A stretch of DNA of 58,522 nucleotides, taken from the NCBI GenBank assembly GCA_026981985.1, contig JALSHZ010000091.1:1-58522 (forward strand), written 5' to 3'. Shown piece by piece: positions 15,012-24,230 of this stretch. Position 1 is the stretch's first letter; each line of letters begins with the position of its first letter. Below the pieces are notes generated by a model, which did not search any database, was not told where the DNA came from, and saw only the letters and a program-made list of their open reading frames with translations. The stretch is from Gammaproteobacteria bacterium. GTDB taxonomy: Bacteria; Pseudomonadota; Gammaproteobacteria; UWMA-0217. A program made the translations under genes and the position numbers.

Positions 15012-15143
15012 CTCAAGCTTCGGAGTTCGGCTTTGCAGTCTCCTTGATTCCCTCCTTTTGCAAAGGGGGCGGCCGTCAAAAGAGGCAGCGATGTTTTTGC
15101 AAATGTTGGGCCACCATCGCCCGGATGCAAGCCGAAACTTGAG
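15012..15143. repeat. imperfect inverted repeats flanking a non-coding stretch
   Basis: CTCAAGCTTCGG (15012-15023, then a second TTCGGCTTTGC) is roughly complementary to GCAAGCCGAAACTTGAG (15127-15143). Between them is a hairpin-prone CCTCCTTTTGCAAAGGGGG. No gene was seen from 14878 to 15172. It could be a degenerate dispersed repeat. Confidence 0.35.
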
Positions 15144-15172
15144 TAGACAAGAATCAACACGCGGAGCCGGAT

Positions 15173-16087
15173 ATGTCAGGTCGATTACGAGACAGGGTAT
15201 GGCAGCGGATTGTCGACTGGCTGAACAGCTGTCCGCGCGAGGAGCCGCAGGCGCTGTGCAATTTTGAGCGCCTGAAGCGAGAGATCCGCCCGGCTGATGT
15301 GCTGCTGGTAGAAGGCCGCTCTCGCGTCAGTGAGGTGATCAAGATCGTGACCTTGTCACCGTGGACCCATGCGGCCATCTATATTGGTCGTGCGGTCGAT
15401 GTTCAGGACAGTTCGATGCGCGAGATGCTGGCGCGGCACTATGATGGCGATCCGTGGGAGCCGCTGCTGGTCGAGTCACTGCTGGGCAAAGGGACGATTG
15501 TGACCCCGCTGTCGCGCTATGAATGCGATCATGTTCGAATCTGCCGGCCCTCGGGGTTGCTTGTTGGCGATGTGCAATGTGTCGTCAATTTCGCTATCGA
15601 GCAACTGGGCACCGACTACGATGTTCGGCAGTTGCTCGACCTCGCCCGACTCAGTTTTCCCTATGCCATATTGCCGCGGCAGTGGCGTTCCAGCCTGTTT
15701 CAGCATAACGCCGGCAAGCCAACGCACATTGTCTGCTCCAGCATGATTGCACGCTGTTTCCAGCAGGTGGGTTACCCGATCATGCCGTTGATCAAGACCG
15801 CAGAGGATGGGGAGACAATGCGCTTCTATAAGCGCAATTTTCGCCTTTTCGTGCCGTCCGATTTCGATTATTCCCCGTATTTCAATATCGTCAAGTTCTC
15901 GTTCTGGGGGTTTGGCGATGAGGCTGCCTATCGGCGTATCGAATGGGTGGATGAGTCGCGGGAGCAGCCGGAAGTCAAAAAGAAAAAGCAGCGCAAGGAA
16001 AAGAAACGCCGTAAAGGCAACGTGATCGATATCGGTGCCCGGATGCTGGCTGGCCAGCTGGCAAGGAGGATTAAATGGTCTGGATAA
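15173..16087 (+). CDS. permuted papain-like peptidase/amidase (YiiX/C92 type)
   Basis: This 304-residue protein has the permuted NlpC/P60-type core. His66 is in LSPWTHAAIYIG and Cys188 in THIVCSSMIARCFQQVGYPI, the reversed His-to-Cys order of the YaeF/YiiX group. An IRPADVLLVEGRSRVSEVI segment precedes the His. It has no signal peptide, and a Lys/Arg-rich tail (about 273-290) follows. It overlaps fadE by 13 bases, so translation is probably coupled and a lipid or acyl-related substrate is plausible. Some family members act on peptidoglycan; the substrate here is unknown. Confidence 0.78.
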   Translation: MSGRLRDRVWQRIVDWLNSCPREEPQALCNFERLKREIRPADVLLVEGRSRVSEVIKIVTLSPWTHAAIYIGRAVDVQDSSMREMLARHYDGDPWEPLLVESLLGKGTIVTPLSRYECDHVRICRPSGLLVGDVQCVVNFAIEQLGTDYDVRQLLDLARLSFPYAILPRQWRSSLFQHNAGKPTHIVCSSMIARCFQQVGYPIMPLIKTAEDGETMRFYKRNFRLFVPSDFDYSPYFNIVKFSFWGFGDEAAYRRIEWVDESREQPEVKKKKQRKEKKRRKGNVIDIGARMLAGQLARRIKWSG

Positions 16088-18486
16088 TCTTGCTGGTGCT
16101 GATGCTTGGCGTTGCCGGATACCGGCGCATGCCGCTATTGCAGCTGCTTGGCATGTTGTTGCTGTGGTTATTGCTGGTCGTACTGTTTGGTGGCCTGGAT
16201 GGCTGGTTGCTCATCCCCTGGTTGCTGGTGCTGGCCAATACCGCGTTGCTGGGCTTTGATCCACTGCGAATAAAATTGCTTAGCCAGCCGGTGATGAATA
16301 TTTTACGCAACAACCTGCCACCGATTTCGGCAACGGAAAAGGAAGCCCTGGAAAGCGGTGATGTGTGGTGGGATGGTGAACTGTTCTCCGGTAAGCCCGA
16401 CTGGCAGCGCCTTCGTTCCTGGCCTGCGCAGCGATTGACGCCGACGGAGAAGGATTTTCTCGACAACCAGACCGAAACGCTCTGCCGCATGCTTGACGAC
16501 TGGAAAATCACCCATGAGCTGTATGATCTGCCGCCAGAGGTGTGGACGTTCATGCGCAAGGAGCGCTTCTTCGGCATGATTATTCCCGAGTCGTATGGTG
16601 GGCTGGGATTTTCTGCGCTGGCGCATTCCGAAGTGATCATGAAAATCGCCAGCCGCAGTATCACGGCGGCGGTGACGGTGATGGTGCCCAACTCACTCGG
16701 CCCGGGACAACTCCTGCTGAATTATGGTACGGATGCCCAGAAAGAGAAATATCTGCGGCGTCTTGCTGTTGGTGAAGAAATTCCCTGTTTTGCGCTCACC
16801 GGCCCGGAAGCGGGTAGTGACGCCAGTTCAATCCCCGATACCGGCGTGGTCTGCGAGCGCGATGGTCAATTGGGCATACTGCTCAACTGGGAAAAACGCT
16901 ATATCACGCTTGGCCCGGTGGCAACACTGCTGGGGTTGGCGTTTCATCTCTACGATCCTGATCATCTGATTGGTGATCGCGACGATGTTGGTATTTCGCT
17001 GGCGCTGATTCCCACCGACCACCCTGGTGTCGAAATTGGTGAGCGGCATTTTCCGCTTGATGCCCCTTTCCAGAACGGGCCAAATTTTGGCCATGACGTG
17101 TTTATTCCGCTCGACTGGTTGATTGGTGGGGTAGAGCAGGCGGGGCGTGGCTGGCGAATGCTGGTGGAATGCCTCGGTGAAGGCCGTGGCGTGTCGCTGC
17201 CGGCGTTATCGGTCGGCGGCGCCAAAATGGCGAGCCGCACCATTGGTGCCTATGCGCGTGTCCGCACTCAGTTTGGCCTGCCGATCGGCAAGTTCGAAGG
17301 CGTAGAAATGCCGCTGGCACGTATTCTGGGCAATGCCTATATCATGGATGCCGGTCGCATGCTGACGCTGATGGCGCTCGACAATGGACACAAACCAGCG
17401 ATTGTGACCGCGTTGCTCAAATATCAGCTGACCGAGCGCATGCGTCGGGTGATCAACGATGCGATGGATATTCAGGGCGGCTCGGGGATTTGCCTTGGGC
17501 CTTCCAACTATATCGGCCGTGTTTATCAGTCCATCCCCATCGCGATTACCGTCGAAGGGGCGAATATCCTGACACGTAACCTGATCGTGTTCGGTCAGGG
17601 CGCCATTCGTGGCCATCCCTGGTTGCTGAAAGAAATGCAGGCGGTCGAGGGCAACAATATCGAAGCCTTTGATCATGCCTTGCTCAATCACAGCCTGTTT
17701 ATCTTCAGTAATTTTGTACGCAGTTTCTGGTTCGGTTTGACAGCCGGTATTTTTGAAACCAGTGGGCCGCCCGCCACGCGCCGATACTACCGGCACCTGA
17801 CACGTTTGACCGCTGGGTTTGCGCTGTTGACCGACTACGCGCTGTTGACCCTGGGCGGCTCGCTGAAACGCCGCGAAAGGCTGTCCGGCCGGTTTGCTGA
17901 TATTCTGGCCAACCTCTACCTGTGCTCGGCGGTACTAAAACATTTTGAATGTCAGGGCGAACCAGAGGCTGATATGCCGCTGGTCGATTATGCCTGCACC
18001 TTGACCCAGCATCGCGCGCAGCAGGCGATGCTGGCGGTATTCCATAATCTGCCGTTTCCCTGGCTGGCGAAATTTCTGCGCTTTCTGATGTTCCCGTTTG
18101 GTAAACCCTATGGCCCGCCCAATGACCGCCAGATTCATGCGGTTGCGGATATCGCGTTGCATGATTCGCCAACCCGGGATCGATTGACGCAGGGTGTCTA
18201 TGTCAGTGATGACCCGGACGACCGTGTTGGTCGTATTGAGGTGGCGTTTACAAAGGCGCTGGCGGTGGCCGAGTTGGAAAAGTTGCTCAAACAGAAGGTA
18301 CGCGAAGGGCTGGTCGATGGGCACAGCTGGCCGGAAAAGATCGATGATGCGCTCGATAAAAAGATCATCAACGAAGCGGCGGCAGAGCGTTTGCGCGATG
18401 CCTGGCAGGCAATGCGCCGGGCCATCGAGGTTGACGCCTTTCCGGCAGCGTATTTTTCGCCCAGGCAGACCCAGCAGCCGACATGA
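16075..18486 (+). CDS. fadE: acyl-CoA dehydrogenase, FadE type
   Basis: This 803-residue protein is close to the length of E. coli FadE (about 814) and twice that of ordinary acyl-CoA dehydrogenases. Two hydrophobic segments lie at the N-terminus (about 2-50). The catalytic domain follows, with LTGPEAGSDASSIPDTGVV, then GEGRGVSLPALSVGGAKMAS and RTQFGLPIGKFEGVE, and then the long FadE-specific C-terminal domain. It performs the first step of fatty-acid beta-oxidation at the membrane, passing electrons to ETF. A strong AAGGAGG (16063-16069) precedes ATG 16075. Confidence 0.95.
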   Translation: MVWIILLVLMLGVAGYRRMPLLQLLGMLLLWLLLVVLFGGLDGWLLIPWLLVLANTALLGFDPLRIKLLSQPVMNILRNNLPPISATEKEALESGDVWWDGELFSGKPDWQRLRSWPAQRLTPTEKDFLDNQTETLCRMLDDWKITHELYDLPPEVWTFMRKERFFGMIIPESYGGLGFSALAHSEVIMKIASRSITAAVTVMVPNSLGPGQLLLNYGTDAQKEKYLRRLAVGEEIPCFALTGPEAGSDASSIPDTGVVCERDGQLGILLNWEKRYITLGPVATLLGLAFHLYDPDHLIGDRDDVGISLALIPTDHPGVEIGERHFPLDAPFQNGPNFGHDVFIPLDWLIGGVEQAGRGWRMLVECLGEGRGVSLPALSVGGAKMASRTIGAYARVRTQFGLPIGKFEGVEMPLARILGNAYIMDAGRMLTLMALDNGHKPAIVTALLKYQLTERMRRVINDAMDIQGGSGICLGPSNYIGRVYQSIPIAITVEGANILTRNLIVFGQGAIRGHPWLLKEMQAVEGNNIEAFDHALLNHSLFIFSNFVRSFWFGLTAGIFETSGPPATRRYYRHLTRLTAGFALLTDYALLTLGGSLKRRERLSGRFADILANLYLCSAVLKHFECQGEPEADMPLVDYACTLTQHRAQQAMLAVFHNLPFPWLAKFLRFLMFPFGKPYGPPNDRQIHAVADIALHDSPTRDRLTQGVYVSDDPDDRVGRIEVAFTKALAVAELEKLLKQKVREGLVDGHSWPEKIDDALDKKIINEAAAERLRDAWQAMRRAIEVDAFPAAYFSPRQTQQPT

Positions 18487-18506
18487 CGGTACAGGAAAAA
18501 TAGCAA

Positions 18507-19790
18507 ATGACTGAAAGAGCGGTATATCTGGTGGATGGTGCCCGTACCCCCTTCCTGCGGGCACGCGGCAAACCCAACGCATTTCATGCGGCTGATCTGT
18601 TGCTTGGCGCGGCCAAGCCACTGCTGTTACGTCAGCCGTTTGCGCCGCAGGCATTTGATGAAGTGATCGTCGGCTGTGTCATGCCCAGTCCCGACGAGTC
18701 GAATATCGCGCGCATTATGGCGTTGCGTCTTGGCTGCGGCGAACGTATGCCGGCATTTACGGTGCAGCGTAACTGTGCGTCAGGCATGCAGGCGCTGGAT
18801 AGCGCAAGCCGAAATATTGCGCATGGCTACGCTGATCTGGTGCTTACGGCGGGCGTCGAGGCAATGAGTCATGCGCCGTTGCTGTTTCGTCCCGAGATGG
18901 TTGCTTGGCTGGCCGACTGGCGTCGCGCGAAAACGTTGGGGCAGAAGCTGAAAATGCTGTCGCGCCTGCGCGCCGGTTATTTTGCGCCAGTCATTGCACT
19001 GCTAAAAGGGCTCAGCGATCCGGTTGTTGGTCTCAGCATGGGACAGACCGCAGAAAACCTCGCTTGGCGTTTTGGTATCTCGCGTGACGAGATGGATCGA
19101 TATGCCCTGCAGAGCCATCAGCGACTGGCTGCTGCGGTTGAGAAAGGGTATCTGGAGGAGATCGTCGCGCTATATGCTAGCAGCGGCAAGCTCTACGATC
19201 ATGACGATGGTTTGCGTGCGGATTCGTCATTGGAAAAGCTGGCCAAACTCAAGCCGGTATTCGATCGGCCTTACGGCCTGGTGACGGCTGGCAACAGCGC
19301 CCAGGTCACGGATGGCGCCGCGGTATTGATTCTCGCCAGCGAGGATGCCATTGAAAAATATGATCTGCCGGTGCTGGCGCGGCTCCACCCGGCGGCCTGG
19401 GCTGGCGTCGATCCGGCGCAAATGGGGCTCGGGCCGACCCATGCCATTGCGCAGTTGCTACAGCAGTGCGACATGGCCTTGTCCGACATCGATTATTTCG
19501 AAATCAATGAAGCATTTGCGGCACAGGTATTGGCATGTGTGAAGACGCTCGCCGATGACGAATACTGCCGTAACGAACTGGGTCTGGATGCGGCGCTCGG
19601 CGAGATCCCGTTGGAGCGGCTCAATCTCGATGGCGGTGGCATCAGTCTTGGTCATCCGGTGGGTGCCAGTGGTGCGCGCATCGTGCTGCATCTGGCGCAT
19701 GTGCTGGCGCGCGAAAATGCGCAAAAAGGCATCGCCAGTCTGTGCATAGGCGGCGGGCAGGGTGGCGCCATGCTGGTGGAGCGAACATGA
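18507..19790 (+). CDS. fadI: acetyl-CoA acyltransferase (thiolase, FadI type)
   Basis: This 427-residue thiolase performs the final, CoA-dependent cleavage of beta-oxidation. The nucleophile is Cys90 in QRNCASGMQALDSA, NEAF is in DYFEINEAFAAQV, the His is in GGGISLGHPVGASGARI, and the C-terminal Cys is in SLCIGGGQGGAM. Length is nearer to FadI (about 436) than FadA (about 390). It begins 20 bases after fadE and its stop overlaps the next start as ATGA. The symbol is by family and context; substrate length is not certain. Confidence 0.9.
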   Translation: MTERAVYLVDGARTPFLRARGKPNAFHAADLLLGAAKPLLLRQPFAPQAFDEVIVGCVMPSPDESNIARIMALRLGCGERMPAFTVQRNCASGMQALDSASRNIAHGYADLVLTAGVEAMSHAPLLFRPEMVAWLADWRRAKTLGQKLKMLSRLRAGYFAPVIALLKGLSDPVVGLSMGQTAENLAWRFGISRDEMDRYALQSHQRLAAAVEKGYLEEIVALYASSGKLYDHDDGLRADSSLEKLAKLKPVFDRPYGLVTAGNSAQVTDGAAVLILASEDAIEKYDLPVLARLHPAAWAGVDPAQMGLGPTHAIAQLLQQCDMALSDIDYFEINEAFAAQVLACVKTLADDEYCRNELGLDAALGEIPLERLNLDGGGISLGHPVGASGARIVLHLAHVLARENAQKGIASLCIGGGQGGAMLVERT

Positions 19791-21745
19791 ACCCGGAAAT
19801 AATGACAATGGCCGATTACACACATCTCACGCTCACGCAGGATCACAATCAGTTGTTATGGCTGGATCTTCACGTCGAGGGTAAATCGGCGAATGTCCTC
19901 AGCGTCGATGTATTGAATGAAATTGACCGCGCTTGCGATGACATTCGTGCTTCCGGTGCAAAGGGGCTGGTCATTCATTCATCGAAGCCCAGCGGTTTTG
20001 TCGCCGGTGCTGATATCAGTCATTTTCGTAAGGTCACGGACGAACATCAGGCGCTCGAGTTTATCCGCAAGGGACAGGCGATTTTCCAGAAATATGAAGA
20101 CCTGCCGATGCCGACACTGGTGATTATTCACGGTTTTTGTCTCGGTGGGGGGCTTGAGTGGGCATTGGCCTGCGACTACCGCATCGCCTCCAATGAGGCG
20201 AGCACGAAAATCGGTTTGCCGGAGGTGAAGCTGGGCATTCATCCGGGCTTTGGCGGCAGCGTGCGTTCGATCCGCTTGCTGGGTGTCTTGCCGGCGATGA
20301 ATCTGATTCTGTCGGGGCGGGCCGTCAATGGCTATCAGGCAAAAAAAATGGGCCTGGTGGATGAGAATCTACCGCAGCGGTCGCTGCGCAATGCGGCTGT
20401 AGCAATGCTCACAAGTCGTCCCGAAAAACATCGTCCACCCTGGTATGCCCCTGTGCTGGAGCAATCGCTGTTGCGCCCGGCCATTGCATCGTTGCTGCGG
20501 CGTCAGGTGGCAAAAAAGGCGAACAAGGATCACTACCCCGCGCCCTATGCACAAATCGATGTGTGGGAAAAAACCGGCAGCCAAGATCCGCAGATGTTCG
20601 AGGCGGAGGCGGAATCCGTCGCCCGGTTGATTGTTGGCGAGACAGCGCAAAACCTGGTACGGGTCTTCTTTTTGCAAGAGCGCCTGAAAGGGCTGGGCGA
20701 TAAGTCCCTGTTTCAGCCACATCATGTGCATGTGATCGGGGCCGGGGTGATGGGTGGGGATATCGCGGCCTGGTGCGCGATGCAGGGGATGGAGGTCACG
20801 CTGCAGGACATGAGTGATGAAGCGTTGGCCCGCGCGGTTGGCCGGGCTGCCAGCCATTTTCGCAAGCGCTATAAGCGCGATCGCTTTGCGCTGCAACAGG
20901 CGATCGATCGCTTGACGCCCGACCGTGAGGGCCTGGCGGTGAAAAAGGCAGACTTGATCATCGAAGCGGTGTTCGAGAGTCTGGAAGTCAAACAGGACAT
21001 TTTCAAAGGACTGGAAACTGAGGCGAGTTCCGAGGCCATTCTCGCCACCAATACCTCGAGCATTCCGCTGGACGAGATTGCGGCAGCCATGCAACAACCA
21101 GACCGGCTGGTCGGGCTGCATTTCTTCAATCCCGTCATCAAGATGCCACTGGTCGAAGTCGTGTTCGACGATCAGCTCACCAGTGAGGAGGTCCGCGCCA
21201 AAGCGGCGGCGGCCACGCGCCACCTCAATAAACTCCCGCTGCCCGTCAAGAGTGCGCCCGGTTTTCTCGTCAACCGCATACTGATGCCGTATCTGATGGA
21301 AGCCATGCAGTGCTATCAGGAAGGTATCCCCGCCGTGGTCATCGACAAGGCCGCCACCGACTATGGTATGCCAATGGGGCCGCTGGCGCTGGCCGATACC
21401 GTTGGCCTCGACATCTGTCAGCATGTCGGCCAGATACTCGCCGACAAGCTCGGGCTGGCGCTGCCCGCCGAGGTCGATCGCATGGTCGAAAAAGGCTGGC
21501 TGGGCAAAAAATCGGGGCAGGGTTTCTACATCTATCGCAAAGGCAAAGCCGTGCCACGGGAAAAACCTGACTGGCAAGGCGACCGCCAACAACTACAGCA
21601 GCGTCTGATCGGTAAAATAAGAGAAGAGGCCGAACGCTGCCTGACAGAGCATATCGTTGAAGACGGTGATCTACTCGATGCCGGACTGATCTTCGGTACC
21701 GGCTATGCGCCGTTTCGTGGTGGGTTGAAGCTCGATTCCGTGTGA
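19787..21745 (+). CDS. fadJ: enoyl-CoA hydratase/3-hydroxyacyl-CoA dehydrogenase (FadJ-like)
   Basis: This 652-residue bifunctional enzyme has an N-terminal crotonase domain (SGFVAGADISHF oxyanion segment, then GFCLGGGLEWALACDYRIAS). The NAD-binding dehydrogenase follows (HVIGAGVMGGDIAAWCAMQG, then LATNTSSIPLDEIA and GLHFFNPV), and then its C-terminal domain. It catalyses the two central steps of beta-oxidation. ATG 19787 overlaps the thiolase stop (ATGA) and has GGAG upstream; longer frames overlap the thiolase. FadJ and FadB cannot be fully separated by eye, but partnership with a FadI-type thiolase favours FadJ. Confidence 0.9.
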   Translation: MNPEIMTMADYTHLTLTQDHNQLLWLDLHVEGKSANVLSVDVLNEIDRACDDIRASGAKGLVIHSSKPSGFVAGADISHFRKVTDEHQALEFIRKGQAIFQKYEDLPMPTLVIIHGFCLGGGLEWALACDYRIASNEASTKIGLPEVKLGIHPGFGGSVRSIRLLGVLPAMNLILSGRAVNGYQAKKMGLVDENLPQRSLRNAAVAMLTSRPEKHRPPWYAPVLEQSLLRPAIASLLRRQVAKKANKDHYPAPYAQIDVWEKTGSQDPQMFEAEAESVARLIVGETAQNLVRVFFLQERLKGLGDKSLFQPHHVHVIGAGVMGGDIAAWCAMQGMEVTLQDMSDEALARAVGRAASHFRKRYKRDRFALQQAIDRLTPDREGLAVKKADLIIEAVFESLEVKQDIFKGLETEASSEAILATNTSSIPLDEIAAAMQQPDRLVGLHFFNPVIKMPLVEVVFDDQLTSEEVRAKAAAATRHLNKLPLPVKSAPGFLVNRILMPYLMEAMQCYQEGIPAVVIDKAATDYGMPMGPLALADTVGLDICQHVGQILADKLGLALPAEVDRMVEKGWLGKKSGQGFYIYRKGKAVPREKPDWQGDRQQLQQRLIGKIREEAERCLTEHIVEDGDLLDAGLIFGTGYAPFRGGLKLDSV

Positions 21746-21775
21746 GTACAGGGTCAGTCGAATTAGTGCTAGCGT

Positions 21776-21976
21776 ACCGTCTTTTCGGCATGGATGGTGG
21801 AATCCAGCGCCAGGGAAGGCTCCCAACAGCAGTGGTGTACATCCCTGTAACTGGATCCCCGTTCCCGCGGGGATGACGCACACCGTCTTTCCGGCAGGGA
21901 CGGCGGAATCCAGCGCCAGGGAGGGCTTCCACTGGCGGTGGAATATATCCCTGTAGCCGGATCCCCGCTCCCTGCA
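21776..21976. repeat. two tandem diverged copies of a 106-base repeat
   Basis: ACCGTCTTTTCGGCATGGAT (21776) and ACCGTCTTTCCGGCAGGGAC (21882) begin two tandem copies of the same sequence. Shared blocks include GGAATCCAGCGCCAGGGA, then ATCCCTGTA and GGATCCCCG. The copies resemble the widespread extragenic repeats built on GGATCCCCG/CGGGGATGACG. They fill most of the gap between fadJ and the next gene. Confidence 0.75.
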
Positions 21977-22086
21977 ATATCCAAGGCTATCTTGCTGTCT
22001 ACGGTTTCCGTCGTTAATTCGAAACTTTTGCAACACTCGTCTGTCGAAAGGCAAACGAGCAATGCAAAAGGACGGGGTAGCGACAG

Positions 22087-23328
22087 GTGAAGGAGATAGA
22101 GACGACGTCAGATAACCTCGAAATCCGCTGTTTCGGCGACTTGGCTCAGGTCAGGGAAGCGTGGCACTGTCTTGAGGCACAGGGCGCTGCAACGACGATC
22201 TATCAGTCCTGGGAGTGGGTTTCGGCCTGGCATCGGCATCTCATCAGTAGTGCAGCGGGAAAACGGGCTCAGGTGGTGATTGTCGAGGTGCTGGCTGGGG
22301 AGCACACGGTCGCGTTGCTGCCGATGATGATTCGTCGTGAAAAAGGCGTGCGGATACTCAGTTGGCTGGGCGACAGTCATTTCAACTTTCCCGGAGGACT
22401 GTTTCAGGCATATTTTCTGCAGGGACTCGATCGTACCAGCTTTCAGCGGCTTTGGCGGCGTATTGGTAAAGCGTTACCGGCTTATGACGTAGCCTGGTTT
22501 ACCAGTCAGCTACCGCAGCTCGATGATGCTGATTCGCCTATGCAGTGGTTGCAGCGCCGACCATCCCCCAATTCTGCACACCGACTGGTCTTCGAGCACC
22601 ATGATTGGCAAAAGCTGCTAACCGAACTGCGCAGCCGCTCGACGCGAAAACGGATGCGCAATGAGGAAAGCCGGTTGTCTCGTGAAGGAGAGGTGGTGTT
22701 TGAAGAGGTGAGTTCCGAGCAGGCGCTCGAGGCGGCTGTCGAGGCCGTTTTTCGCCAGCGGGAGCGCCGTTTTCGTGCCCTCGGCATTCCATTGGAGCCC
22801 CGGATGGCAGATTACCAACGCTTCTATCATTCGCTGCTCCAGCAATCATTGCATGCTGCAAACCCGTCGAGCCGCTTCTACCTGCTGCTGTTGAAACTGG
22901 ATGGTGAACTGCTGGCATCGCTGCTGATCGCAGAGAAGGATGGCGTGGTCTACCCATTGATCAATTCGATGACCACATCGCGCTACAGCCGTTGGTCGCC
23001 CGGGGACTATCTGTTGCGCCACCTGATTGCCGATGCCTGTGAACGCAAGATGGTGGCTATCGACTTTGGCCTTGCTGAAGACAACAGCTACAAGACAGCC
23101 TGGTGCAACCGTCGCATTGAAATCTACGAGACGATTCACGGCAACGGCCTGTATGGCAAGGCGGTTGCCTTTGTCATTATTGGTCGCACCACGTTGGCAA
23201 GGCGAATCAAGCAGTCGCCGCGTGCCTGGGCCTGGTATCAATTTTTTCGTTCGCTCAAGACTGATGGGGTGATGAACAGTGACTGGAAAAACAGTTTTCA
23301 AAAACTTCTCCGCGCAACACACGGCTGA
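22087..23328 (+). CDS. GNAT-type acyltransferase (BioF2/FemAB-like)
   Basis: This 413-residue protein starts at a GTG. An N-terminal half (IYQSWEWVSAWHRHL, then VALLPMMIRREKGVRILSWL and GDSHFNFPGG) and a C-terminal acyltransferase half (RKRMRNEESRLSREG, then FYLLLLKLDGELLASLLIAE and AIDFGLAEDNSYKTAWCNR) match the double-GNAT proteins often found in polysaccharide or envelope loci. Such proteins transfer acyl or aminoacyl groups to an amine acceptor; the substrate here is not identifiable. It overlaps the following JmjC-like gene by 50 bases, which argues for an operon. Confidence 0.78.
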   Translation: MKEIETTSDNLEIRCFGDLAQVREAWHCLEAQGAATTIYQSWEWVSAWHRHLISSAAGKRAQVVIVEVLAGEHTVALLPMMIRREKGVRILSWLGDSHFNFPGGLFQAYFLQGLDRTSFQRLWRRIGKALPAYDVAWFTSQLPQLDDADSPMQWLQRRPSPNSAHRLVFEHHDWQKLLTELRSRSTRKRMRNEESRLSREGEVVFEEVSSEQALEAAVEAVFRQRERRFRALGIPLEPRMADYQRFYHSLLQQSLHAANPSSRFYLLLLKLDGELLASLLIAEKDGVVYPLINSMTTSRYSRWSPGDYLLRHLIADACERKMVAIDFGLAEDNSYKTAWCNRRIEIYETIHGNGLYGKAVAFVIIGRTTLARRIKQSPRAWAWYQFFRSLKTDGVMNSDWKNSFQKLLRATHG

Positions 23329-24223
23329 TTTTCAGCGTGGGCTGATGGTCGCCCGGCATTCGCTGCCGGAGATGGAGATGTTTTCCGATGCTGCGCTGGC
23401 GAAGCTGATCGAAAAACATCCCGATGAGTTGTCGATGGTGTATGCCATGCCAACCGATGTGGCCGGGGCGAAACACTTTCGTGAAGGAGATCTGCGGGGT
23501 GTCGACGGTAAGGAGGTAATTGATGCAGTCCGCAACGGCCAGCTTTGGGTGCAGTTGTTGCGTCTGAACAAGGTCAATCCGGAATTTTCGGCGCTGGAAA
23601 AGCAGATTATCGCCGAACTGAAGCAGCATGTGCCCGGTCTGAAGATTTTTGGCTGCCGGTTGTCATTGCTGATCTCTTCGCCGTCTATCCACGTCTCGTA
23701 TCACGCAGATATCCCACGCAACGCCTTGTGGCAGATTCGTGGCGGCAAGAAGGTCTATGTCTATCCGGTAGAAGAGAAATTTATCTCCGAAGAGGCGCTC
23801 GAAGGCGTCTATCTCGGCGAAACCCAGGAAGCAATCCACTATGAACCTGAGTTCGATACAGCTGCAAGCGTTGTCGATCTGCGCCCTGGCATGGTGGTGA
23901 CTTGGCCGATCAACGGCCCGCATCGAATCGTCAACGATCCCGAGTTGAGCGTATCGATGGTCATGGAGTATTTTGAACCGATCGCCTGGTTTCGTTATGC
24001 CGTCTATTATACCAATGGCGTGATGCGGCGGCGCTTTGGTCGCGCTGCAAAATCGACCCGAACCAGTGGCCCCGTCATGTGGGGCAAAGCCTTGAGCAGT
24101 GTGGTGTTCAAACTGCTGGGTGTGCGCAAGCAGCACCGCCACACACGTTACCTGACGTTTCGCATCGACCCTGGATCGCAAACCGGGTATTCTGAAATAC
24201 CCAAAATCGTCAGGGATTTCTGA
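23279..24223 (+). CDS. JmjC/cupin-like Fe(II) oxygenase candidate
   Basis: This 314-residue protein has a cupin-8/JmjC-like core. His142 and Asp144 in SYHADIPRNALWQIRGGKKVY and distal His215 in INGPHRIVND make the Fe-binding HxD...H triad. VYVYP and LRPGMVVTWPI fit the flanking strands. Such proteins are 2-oxoglutarate oxygenases that hydroxylate proteins or small molecules; the substrate is unknown. The GTG start at 23279 lies inside the upstream GNAT gene. The C-terminal 60 residues are basic and do not belong to the core fold. Confidence 0.72.
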   Translation: MTGKTVFKNFSAQHTADFQRGLMVARHSLPEMEMFSDAALAKLIEKHPDELSMVYAMPTDVAGAKHFREGDLRGVDGKEVIDAVRNGQLWVQLLRLNKVNPEFSALEKQIIAELKQHVPGLKIFGCRLSLLISSPSIHVSYHADIPRNALWQIRGGKKVYVYPVEEKFISEEALEGVYLGETQEAIHYEPEFDTAASVVDLRPGMVVTWPINGPHRIVNDPELSVSMVMEYFEPIAWFRYAVYYTNGVMRRRFGRAAKSTRTSGPVMWGKALSSVVFKLLGVRKQHRHTRYLTFRIDPGSQTGYSEIPKIVRDF

Positions 24224-24230
24224 TCAGCTT

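Noticed and set aside
20369-21592. 407-codon open frame antisense to the FadJ-like gene
   Set aside because: Shadow of a well-supported bifunctional enzyme; no recognisable motifs.
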